Of a stretch of 64,000 nucleotides of DNA, positions 52,839-60,242 are shown one piece after another (position 1 is the first letter of the stretch; each line of letters starts with the position of its first letter). The stretch lies in NCBI RefSeq assembly GCF_028710545.1, contig NZ_JAQTTX010000004.1, forward strand, positions 1 to 64,000. The letters are read 5' to 3'. Under the pieces are notes generated by a model. The model did not search any database. It worked only from the letters and a program-made list of their open reading frames with translations, and was not told the origin of the DNA. Made by a program: the position numbers and the translations under genes. The DNA comes from Halothiobacillus sp. (GTDB taxonomy: Bacteria; Pseudomonadota; Gammaproteobacteria; Halothiobacillales; Halothiobacillaceae).

Positions 52839-54479
52839 TTAGCCGGACAACACCTCGGAAACCAAAGTCTTCGCTTCTTCGAGAATACGGGCAAGATGCT
52901 CACTTGAGATAAAACTCTCAGCATAAATCTTGTAAATATCTTCCGTACCGGATGGACGCGCGGCAAACCAGCCATTCGCAGTTTCAACTTTCAGGCCACC
53001 CAACGGGGCCTGGTTGCCGGGCGCATGGGTCAACACACGAGTAATCGATTCACCGGCAAGGTTGGTGGCACTGACAGAATCAGCAGTCAGCCCTTTGAAC
53101 CGCGCTTTCTCTTCAGCACTGATCGGCGCATCCACTCGGGTATAAAAGGGCTGGCCGTATCGATCAACCAGATCGTTGTAGTATTCCCAGGGATCTTTAC
53201 CCGTCACCGCCAAGATTTCAGCGGCAAGCAGCCCCAGGATCAGTCCATCCTTATCGGTCGTCCATACCTGCCCATCACGACAAAGGAACGTAGCACCTGC
53301 GGACTCCTCCCCACCAAAGCCCAACTCGCCCGCAGTCAACCCAGGCTGGAACCACTTGATGCCTACGGGTGTTTCAAAAACGGTACGACCCAGACCCGCC
53401 GCCACGCGATCGATCATCGAGCTGGAAACGACCGTTTTGCCAATGGCCAGATGCTCGGCCCATTCTGGCCGATGATGGAACAGATAATCGATTGCCACCG
53501 CGAGGTAGTGATTGGGATTGAGCAGACCGCCGTCCGGGGTCACAATCCCATGTCGATCGGCATCGGTATCGTTTCCGAACGCAATATCGAAACGATCCTT
53601 GATGGCCAACAATCCGGACATGGCGTAGGCCGAGGAGCAATCCATGCGGATCTTGCCGTCATGATCGAGCGGCATGAACCGAAAATCGGGCTCGATGCGG
53701 TCATTCACCACGGTCAAATCGAGCTGGTAGCGCTCGGCAATCGGTTTCCAGTACGGCAATCCGGCTCCCCCCATCGGATCAACGCCGATGGAAATGCCCG
53801 CCTTGCGGATTGCTTCGAAATCGATTACCTGCTCCAGTTCCGCCACATAAGGCGTGACGAAGTCATCAGCAATCACAGAAGACTGTTTCAGGGCTTCTGC
53901 GAAGTCCATCCGGGGGATGTTCTCCCATTGATCAAGCAGCTCATTCGCGCGGTTCTGAATCCAGCCCGTGGCATCCGTATCGGCCGGGCCACCATGCGTG
54001 GGGTTGTACTTGAAACCACCATCGGTCGGGGGGTTGTGTGATGGCGTGATCACGATCCCATCGCACAAGGCGCCCGAGGACGCAGAATTTTTGACGATGA
54101 TCAACCGGGAAATAACCGGCGTGGGCGTCGGTTTGAAACCGGCTTGATAACGCAAAGGAACACCAGCGGCCGCAAGCACCTCAATCGTAGTCACAAATGC
54201 CGGCCAGGAAAGCGCGTGCGTGTCCGCACCGATCAGAATGGCGCCCGTAATGCCCTGCTCTCGACGATATTCAATCAATGCCGCTGTAATGGCCGCGATA
54301 TGCGCTTCATTGAAGCTCGTGTTCAGACTCGAACCACGATGGCCGGACGTGCCGAAACTCACCTGTTGCCGAACCAACCGCGAATCCGGCTGCTGCGTGT
54401 AATAGGCACTGATCAGTTCGGGTACTTGGACCAGCATATCCGGGGTAGGCAACGAACCCGCAAGCGAAGATTGAGACAT
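52839..54479 (-). CDS. pgm: Phosphoglucomutase (alpha-D-glucose phosphate-specific)
   Basis: A 546-residue enzyme, the same length as E. coli Pgm and similar throughout. It interconverts glucose 1-phosphate and glucose 6-phosphate for glycogen, LPS and UDP-glucose synthesis. Motifs: VSFGTSGHRGSS, the phosphoserine loop GIVITPSHNPPTDGG, the metal loop DTDADRHGIV and the sugar-binding GFGGEESAGATFL; the phosphate-binding GWFAARPSGTEDIYKIY is at the C-terminus. The internal ATG at 54479 is preferred to 54506 because it matches the family start. Confidence 0.95.
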   Translation of the reverse strand: MSQSSLAGSLPTPDMLVQVPELISAYYTQQPDSRLVRQQVSFGTSGHRGSSLNTSFNEAHIAAITAALIEYRREQGITGAILIGADTHALSWPAFVTTIEVLAAAGVPLRYQAGFKPTPTPVISRLIIVKNSASSGALCDGIVITPSHNPPTDGGFKYNPTHGGPADTDATGWIQNRANELLDQWENIPRMDFAEALKQSSVIADDFVTPYVAELEQVIDFEAIRKAGISIGVDPMGGAGLPYWKPIAERYQLDLTVVNDRIEPDFRFMPLDHDGKIRMDCSSAYAMSGLLAIKDRFDIAFGNDTDADRHGIVTPDGGLLNPNHYLAVAIDYLFHHRPEWAEHLAIGKTVVSSSMIDRVAAGLGRTVFETPVGIKWFQPGLTAGELGFGGEESAGATFLCRDGQVWTTDKDGLILGLLAAEILAVTGKDPWEYYNDLVDRYGQPFYTRVDAPISAEEKARFKGLTADSVSATNLAGESITRVLTHAPGNQAPLGGLKVETANGWFAARPSGTEDIYKIYAESFISSEHLARILEEAKTLVSEVLSG

Positions 54480-54591
54480 AAAACCATCCTTAAAAGTTGA
54501 GCGCAAAGCATCTGCTACAGAATGCCAAATCTGAGTCGTTCGACAAAGTTAAAATTGTCCCCCAAGGGTGCTTTGATTTAATCAGAAGAAG

Positions 54592-54845
54592 TTAAGGAAC
54601 CTCTGCACGAATGCGGGCCTTCCCATACAGGGCATGGATGCCCGGCCGCTCAATGACGCAAATCATTGAAATTCTGAGATCTGGCCGGGTGTAACCGCGG
54701 GCTTGCTCCTGCTTGATGCGCAGCAGGCGCAAGCCCGTATTCAGCTGGCGCAAGTCCACCGGTCCGAGCGTATCTGCTCGAAGTCATGGGTGGATTCGTA
54801 AGCGTTTCCCAAGAAAACCCCCAAGGATGGGGGGCTTTCTAGTTT
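54592..54845. repeat. Composite palindromic repeat region
   Basis: It begins TTAAGGAACCTCTG like the left end of the element at 42215, but no matching right end is found, so the element may be truncated. It contains GGGCATGGATGCCC (about 54637-54652), TCAATGA..TCATTGA, a GCGGGCTTG..CAAGCCCG module (54697-54737) and an AACCCCC-AAGGAT-GGGGGG hairpin near 54816-54834. It occupies most of the gap between pgm and the membrane-protein gene at 55039. The AT-rich stretch 54900-55000 that follows probably holds the promoter of that gene. Confidence 0.55.
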
Positions 54846-55038
54846 CCCCCAATATAAGCAACAGTAGCCTCGGCATCATCCGGCGGGAAACCTGTTGACG
54901 AATAAATCCCATTTTTTCTCAGAATTTATTTATTAAATTAATCTATGCTAATATAGTTTATGTTATGGATGGGTTCGCTAAAGGTAGCTTCGAACCAGTA
55001 AGTAGTTTATCCGCAATTAATTAGTCGAGGACTTTATT

Positions 55039-56253
55039 ATGCTGGTTAGAGATATTGGATCTAAGTTCACCCCCTTGTATTTTCTTGCGTCACTTGGCGC
55101 GGGCGGCTTGGCGGTGTCCTTTTTCATTTATTTGATGTTCTTGCTTCCCCACCCAAACACAGCAATGGTGACTTTCGGCGATGTGTGGCCAATTCTTACC
55201 GGCCCCAGCCTCTTTAATGCATTACTCACCGGTCTTGCTATTTCATCGATTCTATTTTTCGCCTACTGGCATTTCCGTTTGCTTTTTTGGAACATCCGCG
55301 AATTCGGCCTGTTCAAACAAACAGATGCCTATCAAAAGTTGCTCGTAAGCAACTCAGAGATTGCATTGATGACCATCCCGCTCACCCTGGCCATGACAGT
55401 GAACGTGTCTTTTGTGCTGGGTGCTTTATTGATCCCGAATCTTTGGTCGATTGTCGAATGGTTGTTCCCGCTCGCAATCTCCGCCTTTTTTGTGATTGGC
55501 GTCTTTGCCATGAAAATTTTGGTGCGCTACTTCTCACGGGCCTTAGTTGGCGGTAACGTTGATTTCGCGACCAACAACAGTTTGGCCCCCATGGTTTCGA
55601 TCTTTGCACTTTCCATGATCGCCGTTGGTTTCGCTGCACCGGCTTCCATGTCCAAAATCACGACAGTAATCGCCATATCGATCGCGCTCTCGTTATTTTT
55701 CATGACCATTGCGGTTCTTTTGGCAATCGTCAAATTGGTTAACGGTTTTCAATCCATGATGATCAACGGAATCAGTGAGTCCGCCAGCCCAAGCCTGTGG
55801 ATTATGATTCCTATTTTGACACTGTTAGGGATTAGCTGGATTCGTTTGAGCCACGGGCTAAATCATGGTTTTGATAGCTCTTTGCACTACAGCGGCTTGT
55901 TTGTCGGCAGCATGGTTGTGGTTTCGGCACAAATCCTGTTTGGCTTGCTAGGATACGCAGTCATGCGACATCTCGGTTATTTCAAACAGTATATTCACGG
56001 CGAAAAGGGCGACGCGGGCACCTTCGCCCTGGTGTGCCCCGGTGTGGCTTTCTTTGTATTCGGCATGTTTTTCATCAATGTCGGCCTGACCCACAACGAC
56101 ATTATCACCCACCGTTCATGGGTCTACTTTCTGCTGATGGCTCCGTTCGTCTACGTCCAACTTAAAACGGTCCAGGTATTCTGGAAGCTCAAAAACAAGC
56201 TACTGACACGCAGATCGAATCTTTTGGAACAGCCTGCGACGCCCCATAGCTAA
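55039..56253 (+). CDS. Ten-helix membrane protein, possibly TDT/SLAC1-like
   Basis: A 404-residue protein with about ten hydrophobic helices (about 14-37, 58-84, 108-133, 138-165, 183-205, 209-236, 252-270, 285-311, 329-353, 365-388), short loops and a basic C-terminal tail. I do not recognise it with certainty. Ten helices and the size suit the tellurite-resistance/dicarboxylate transporter (TDT, SLAC1, TehA) fold, which includes sulfite exporters. It is monocistronic, with an AT-rich upstream region, a start at ATG 55039 after GGACTTTATT, and its own terminator. Confidence 0.55.
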   Translation: MLVRDIGSKFTPLYFLASLGAGGLAVSFFIYLMFLLPHPNTAMVTFGDVWPILTGPSLFNALLTGLAISSILFFAYWHFRLLFWNIREFGLFKQTDAYQKLLVSNSEIALMTIPLTLAMTVNVSFVLGALLIPNLWSIVEWLFPLAISAFFVIGVFAMKILVRYFSRALVGGNVDFATNNSLAPMVSIFALSMIAVGFAAPASMSKITTVIAISIALSLFFMTIAVLLAIVKLVNGFQSMMINGISESASPSLWIMIPILTLLGISWIRLSHGLNHGFDSSLHYSGLFVGSMVVVSAQILFGLLGYAVMRHLGYFKQYIHGEKGDAGTFALVCPGVAFFVFGMFFINVGLTHNDIITHRSWVYFLLMAPFVYVQLKTVQVFWKLKNKLLTRRSNLLEQPATPHS

Positions 56254-56274
56254 ACAACCAGAAAGTCATTAAAA

Positions 56275-56293
56275 AGCCCCGGTTTTCGGGGCT
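56275..56293 (+). terminator. Terminator of the ten-helix membrane protein gene
   Basis: AGCCCCG at 56275-56281 pairs perfectly with CGGGGCT at 56287-56293 around GTTTT, 21 bp after the stop codon and preceded by AAAA. The T-run after the stem is short (ATTCTC), so it may be moderate in strength. Confidence 0.75.
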
Positions 56294-56343
56294 ATTCTCA
56301 TCGGTTAAAGGCGCTTGCACCGCAGGATCGGACAAAGCCCCTG

Positions 56344-57000
56344 CTACTGAGCCTGCTCCGCCTTGGCCACATAACGCTGCTGCAAATCGAGCACGCGTGT
56401 CACATAGTTTTGTGTTTCGTTATACGGCGGTACGCCAGAATACTTCTGTACAGCGCCTTCGCCTGCGTTATAAGCCGCCACTGCCAGTTTCCGATCGCCA
56501 TGAAACAAATCCAGCAAGAAGGCGAGGTAAGCGACGCCCCCTGCGATGTTTTCATTTGGATTGAACCGATCAGCGACACCAAATCGAGCGGCTGTTTGCG
56601 GCATCAACTGCATCAGGCCACCGGCGCCGGCTGACGACAATGCATTCGGGTTGAACGCACTTTCTGCGTGCATAACGGCACGCACCAGCGTGGGATCGAC
56701 GCCATACTGCTTGGCGTAATGTCTGATTTCATCGTCATACGTATGAACATCTAGGCGAGGCAGCACCTTGAAACCATCATGCCAAGCCTTGGGCGCTGTC
56801 CATGCACTTTTTTGAAACAACGTGTAGCCTGAATGCTTCGGCGGAGTCACGTTTGTCAGGTGTGCCACACCATTGGCATCCCGATGCACATACACATCCG
56901 CCCGCGCAGCGGAAGATGTCACTGCCGCCAGCAGACCGAAGAAAAAAATAGCGCCCACCACTCGTCGGTTAAAACTAAATTTGATTTGGCAATCCATCAT
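56344..57000 (-). CDS. Secreted lytic transglycosylase, SLT family 1
   Basis: A 218-residue protein: a signal peptide (FFFGLLAAVTSSAARA, cleaved near residue 34), a short DUF4124-like segment (VYVHRDANGVAHLTNVTPP) and an SLT domain (about 85-205). The catalytic Glu is in AVMHAESAFNPNALS, followed by GLMQLMPQTAARFGV and VAAYNAGEGAVQKY. It cleaves peptidoglycan to 1,6-anhydro products; small enzymes of this type often make local openings for envelope machines. Two tandem ATGs (57000 and 56997) are possible starts. Confidence 0.88.
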   Translation of the reverse strand: MMDCQIKFSFNRRVVGAIFFFGLLAAVTSSAARADVYVHRDANGVAHLTNVTPPKHSGYTLFQKSAWTAPKAWHDGFKVLPRLDVHTYDDEIRHYAKQYGVDPTLVRAVMHAESAFNPNALSSAGAGGLMQLMPQTAARFGVADRFNPNENIAGGVAYLAFLLDLFHGDRKLAVAAYNAGEGAVQKYSGVPPYNETQNYVTRVLDLQQRYVAKAEQAQ

Positions 57001-57083
57001 GCCCTAACCTCTCGAATCATCGCATCACTGATCACAAGACACCCGCGACCCTTTTATCCGCATTGTATGGCACAACAGCGCTC

Positions 57084-57494
57084 ATGAATACCAACACCAT
57101 CCCCTTATATCGTTCGGGCACTTTCGACCAACTGATGGAAGCCTATGAGCAAAATTACATCCTCATGCGGCGGCTGTTCGGAGATTTGCGGCATCTTCAA
57201 AGTGGCGATGAGTGCCCATGGAATGCAAATGTCACTTCAAAAATCATCTCCAAGAGCAAATTTACCCTTGATATCCAGTTCACGGACCAACTCGTCATGG
57301 GCAACAAGAATCGCCCATTGAAGCTTAAAGTACGGGTGTATCACGATGCCCGAACTGCCGAATTGCTCGACTCGGTTCACAGAGACCAATGCCTGCAGAA
57401 TCAAGCCGGCAAGTGCACAGAACTGCAGTTCAAACGCAACCAGCTGCTTAAAAACTGGCTGATCAAACAACTGAATATCCTGTCTGGCGAGTAA
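57084..57494 (+). CDS. yqiB: DUF1249 family protein (YqiB-like)
   Basis: A 136-residue protein matching the DUF1249 pattern: FDQLMEAYEQNYILMRRLFGDL near the N-terminus and LKVRVYHDARTAELLD in the middle, with a basic helical C-terminus (KRNQLLKNWLIKQLNILSGE). The family is conserved next to nudF/cpdA in E. coli but has no assigned activity. The ATG at 57084 fits the family length better than the upstream ATG at 57063. It diverges from the lytic transglycosylase gene. Confidence 0.75.
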   Translation: MNTNTIPLYRSGTFDQLMEAYEQNYILMRRLFGDLRHLQSGDECPWNANVTSKIISKSKFTLDIQFTDQLVMGNKNRPLKLKVRVYHDARTAELLDSVHRDQCLQNQAGKCTELQFKRNQLLKNWLIKQLNILSGE

Positions 57495-57539
57495 AATCCC
57501 CCTATTCCAGAGTAAATTACTCAGCTATGATTGATTCAA

Positions 57540-57829
57540 GGGTGCCTCGAAAAACCGTCATGAGCATGTTTGAGTGCAAGGAGCCGCACAGTGAGCAACG
57601 AGACATATCAAGTAGATAGGCGAGGCGCGGGCTTACGCCAGCTGAATGCGAAGCAGGCGTAAGCCCGCGTAAACGAGCACGCGAATTCAAGCGCCTCACC
57701 CGGCAGGGCTTCCGCCATGGATGGCGGAAGGGTGCGAGAACAGGACGCGCCGCAATCGGACAGCGGGCTGCCGCCAGCTTAATGCGCAGCAGGCGCAAGC
57801 CCGCGTTCAGTAGGTTTTTCGAGGTACCC
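57540..57829. mobile_element. MITE-like element, 290 bp, flanked by TCAA repeats
   Basis: The ends are GGGTGCCTCGAAAAACC and GGTTTTTCGAGGTACCC, with TCAA duplicated exactly at 57536-57539 and 57830-57833. It shares a 41-bp identical core (57589-57629) and the end segments with 9260-9444 but is longer because modules are inserted: a GCGGGCTTACGCC..GGCGTAAGCCCGC hairpin (57627-57668), an ATGGAT-loop palindrome with the tail AAGGGTGCGAGAACAGGA (57706-57744) and an imperfect GGGCT..AGCCC module (57763-57805). The 370-bp gap before the Rrf2 gene contains only this. Confidence 0.8.
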
Positions 57830-57864
57830 TCAAGTCAATTATATAAAGCTGAGGTACAACCACC

Positions 57865-58365
57865 ATGCGACTCACAACAAAATGCCGCCATGCAGTGACC
57901 GCGCTCATCCACCTCGCCAATCGATCCAATGAGCAAAACACCGTCTCACTTGCTGAAATATCTGCCATACAAGGCGTATCGATTTCCTATCTGGAACAGC
58001 TCTTTTCCAAGATGCGTCAGGCAGAACTCGTCATCGGCACACGCGGGCCGGGTGGTGGCTATCGCCTGAACAAACCAGCGGAACAGATCACCATAGCCGA
58101 TATCGCCGATGCAATAGATGACCGTTGCCGGAAAGAACGCCTCGAAGCATTCGGCAAACCCTGTCCCGATAAGCGCAATTTCGCCCAGGACAAATGGAAT
58201 GAGTTTTCACGAGAGCTTTACCTGTTCTTGGACACGGTTAACCTGTCTCGCTTCGTCGAAAACCAGAAGCCCACTCAAAACCGGCCCGAAAACGACTCGG
58301 CCCAAGCCATAAGGGAGCACAGTATGAAGCATGCCCCCACAAACACGACGGGAGCAGGTTACTAA
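57865..58365 (+). CDS. Rrf2/IscR-like regulator with altered cluster ligands
   Basis: A 166-residue protein that follows IscR closely in the DNA-binding half (MRLTTKCRHAVTALIHLAN, then ISYLEQLFSKMRQAELV and RGPGGGYRLNKP) and in the C-terminal helix (LYLFLDTVNLSRFVENQ). In IscR, C92, C98 and C104 with H107 hold a [2Fe-2S] cluster. Here the equivalent positions are C88, E94, C100 and K103, so two of four ligands are lost; an extra Cys is at position 7. It may bind a different cofactor or act as an apo-regulator. No isc genes follow; two tRNA genes do. Confidence 0.85.
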   Translation: MRLTTKCRHAVTALIHLANRSNEQNTVSLAEISAIQGVSISYLEQLFSKMRQAELVIGTRGPGGGYRLNKPAEQITIADIADAIDDRCRKERLEAFGKPCPDKRNFAQDKWNEFSRELYLFLDTVNLSRFVENQKPTQNRPENDSAQAIREHSMKHAPTNTTGAGY

Positions 58366-58431
58366 AACCAAGAAACACCCGAAGGGTGATTGACAAAAAG
58401 CCCTCATCCATGAATAATTCTGCCCCTGTTT

Positions 58432-58507
58432 GCGGGAATAGCTCAGCTGGTAGAGCGCAACCTTGCCAAGGTTGAGGTCGCGAGTTCGAACCTCGTTTCC
58501 CGCTCCA
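58432..58507 (+). tRNA. glyW: tRNA-Gly (GCC anticodon)
   Basis: A 76-nt cloverleaf: acceptor arms GCGGGAA and TTCCCGC, the D-arm GCTCAGCTGGTAGAGC, the anticodon arm with GCC in CCTTGCCAAGG, the T-loop GTTCGAA and an encoded CCA end. It is followed by tRNA-Cys after 4 bp, the glyW-cysT pairing known in E. coli. Confidence 0.96.
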
Positions 58508-58511
58508 AATT

Positions 58512-58585
58512 GGCTGGATGTCAGAGTGGTTATGTCGCGGATTGCAAATCCGCTTACCTCGGTTCGATTCCGGGTCCAGCCTCCA
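58512..58585 (+). tRNA. cysT: tRNA-Cys (GCA anticodon)
   Basis: A 74-nt cloverleaf: GGCTGGA pairs with TCCAGCC, the anticodon loop is ATTGCAAAT with GCA, the T-loop is GTTCGATTC, and CCA is encoded. It has the compact D-arm typical of bacterial tRNA-Cys. No tRNA-Leu follows, unlike E. coli. Confidence 0.96.
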
Positions 58586-58606
58586 CTAAATTCAAAGAAA
58601 AAAATT

Positions 58607-58635
58607 GGCCACCTCGAAAAACTTTTGAGGTGGCC
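58607..58635 (+). terminator. Terminator of the tRNA operon, TCGAAAAA-type hairpin
   Basis: GGCCACCTC and GAGGTGGCC pair perfectly around GAAAAACTTTT, followed after CCATA by seven T residues. The stem and loop are nearly the same as the terminal repeat of the mobile-like elements (GG.CACCTCGAAAAA), so this terminator may derive from one. The following 200 bp up to 58845 contain no gene I can support. Confidence 0.8.
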
Positions 58636-58845
58636 CCATATTTTTTTAAAAAAATAACACCAAAACGACAAAGTTCATTTATCTAGAAGCCAAGCAAAGT
58701 TCGTCTACAAAATTTGCATACTTTGATCATTTTCTGCAATTGAGACTGATCGATAGCCTGAAACAAGATGCTAAAACACTTTCCTGACCGGTCAACCACA
58801 CCTTGTCCGATCAAACCGTAGGAAAAACAAGGCGCAACGCTGGAA

Positions 58846-59409
58846 TCAACCTTTCCTATCAAAGGCGTCGACCCGTGCGGGGGGGAAGTTTCGCCAAACA
58901 ATATGACATTCGCTACAGGAAAACGGGCCGATAAACGGCAGCTTGTTATCATGTAGATGGTAGGTGAATTGAATATACCGCGTACCCGGTTGGGAAATCT
59001 GATTGATTTCCCGGCTGATCTGTCGCACGACGGACGAGGGCATGCTACGTAAAGGCAGGCTGGAGACAATCGCGCGGATCGGTGCCTCGATTCCACTCAG
59101 GAGTTGGGATAACCCACAGGCATCACCGTGAATGATGTTGAGTCCGGGGAAACGCTGCCGCAGGAGCTGCGCGAAGGAATCGGTTCGTTCCACCAGAATC
59201 AGATCATCCGGCTCGATACCCCGTTGCAGAAGCGCCCGTGTCATCGGGCCACTTCCGGGTCCGAGTTCAATGACTTTGCCTTTGCCCTCTGGCACCAGTG
59301 CGGCCATTTGCCGTGCGAGGTAAACCGAACTGGGGCACACTGCCCCTGTGTGACGTGGATGCCTGATGAATTCACGCGCAAAATTAAACCACTCTCGGGT
59401 ACGGCTCAT
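58846..59409 (-). CDS. SAM-dependent phospholipid N-methyltransferase-like protein
   Basis: A 187-residue class I methyltransferase of the PmtA-like group. The opening segment FAREFIRHPRHTGAVCPSS (R.P...G...PSS) is typical of that group. Motif I is VIELGPGSGPMT, motif II LILVERTDSFAQLL, with IVSSLPLRSMP as motif IV region and the FTYHLHD strand at the end. It may methylate phosphatidylethanolamine, but rRNA-type enzymes (RsmA) share part of this pattern. It stands alone and leftward. Confidence 0.75.
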   Translation of the reverse strand: MSRTREWFNFAREFIRHPRHTGAVCPSSVYLARQMAALVPEGKGKVIELGPGSGPMTRALLQRGIEPDDLILVERTDSFAQLLRQRFPGLNIIHGDACGLSQLLSGIEAPIRAIVSSLPLRSMPSSVVRQISREINQISQPGTRYIQFTYHLHDNKLPFIGPFSCSECHIVWRNFPPARVDAFDRKG

Positions 59410-59546
59410 AAAACCTCGGCCAAACTAAATGCCGCAAAAGCGGTGGTGAAACTCGGCACTGACTTTACCAGTCTGAACCGTGAGGTCATATTAATGCACG
59501 TATATTGTGCAGAAATCAATTCAACCCAATCGAAAGGAACCAGCCC

Positions 59547-60194
59547 TTGCCAGATTTGATCCACCATGCGCTGACCGCATTCATGGCCTTTCTAGCCATG
59601 ATGAACCCGGTCGCCAATGCCGTTATCTTTCTGGGGCTCACGGCCGACATGGGCGTAGCCACCACGCGCCATGTCGCCTGGCGCGCGGTGCGCACGGCAT
59701 TTTTCATTGTGCTGACTTTCGCCCTGTTCGGCCCACTGGTGTTTTCATTATTCGGCATCACCCTACCTGCATTACGGGTAGCAGGAGGTGTGCTGATCGC
59801 CATGGTGGGTTTCCGAATGCTGCACGGGGAAAATTCGCGCGTGTCGCATCCCAAGCAGATCCCATCGGAATCCGGTAGTGAAGTGGATAGCACGCAGAGT
59901 GACATCGCCATCACGCCGCTGGCCATTCCGGTGTTGGCTGGCCCCGGCACCATTGCCACAGCCATGAGCTACTCCCCGAGCGGGCACTGGTTGCAAATCG
60001 GTGTCACCATTTTGATGTTCACTGCCATTTGTGCTGTGACCTTTTATGCCTTTATTTTCTCGGAACGGATTCTGGCGCGCATTGGCCGTGATGGCGTCGC
60101 CGTCATCACTCGTTTGATGGGTCTGATCCTGGCCGTGATTGGCGTGCAGATGATTCTTGATGGCGTCCACCAATCGGGGATTTTCGGCTCATAA
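59547..60194 (+). CDS. MarC/UPF0056 family membrane protein
   Basis: A 215-residue protein with six hydrophobic helices. It shows the family features FLAMMNPVANAVIFLGL and AITPLAIPVLAGPGTIATAM, an internal repeat around conserved Asn-Pro and Gly-Pro-Gly motifs. MarC proteins are inner-membrane proteins of unclear function; a role in antibiotic resistance is not supported, and amino-acid export has been reported for relatives. TTG at 59547 is taken as start because AAGGA lies 9 bp upstream and the longer frame from 59505 adds a non-family segment. Confidence 0.85.
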   Translation: MPDLIHHALTAFMAFLAMMNPVANAVIFLGLTADMGVATTRHVAWRAVRTAFFIVLTFALFGPLVFSLFGITLPALRVAGGVLIAMVGFRMLHGENSRVSHPKQIPSESGSEVDSTQSDIAITPLAIPVLAGPGTIATAMSYSPSGHWLQIGVTILMFTAICAVTFYAFIFSERILARIGRDGVAVITRLMGLILAVIGVQMILDGVHQSGIFGS

Positions 60195-60225
60195 AAAAAC
60201 CGGAGATTGGACGCCCCCGGTTTTT
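60195..60225. terminator. Bidirectional terminator between marC and rpoH
   Basis: AAAAACCGG at 60195-60203 pairs with CCGGTTTTT at 60217-60225, with A and T tracts on both outer sides. It lies just after the marC-family stop and 18 bp from the rpoH stop on the other strand, so it can end both transcripts. Confidence 0.85.
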
Positions 60226-60242
60226 CGATAGCCCCCGCCTGG

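Noticed and set aside
58683-59096. A 137-codon leftward frame after the tRNA genes
   Set aside because: It overlaps the well-supported methyltransferase in another frame, and the non-overlapping part has no recognisable motif. I treat it as a shadow frame running into intergenic sequence.
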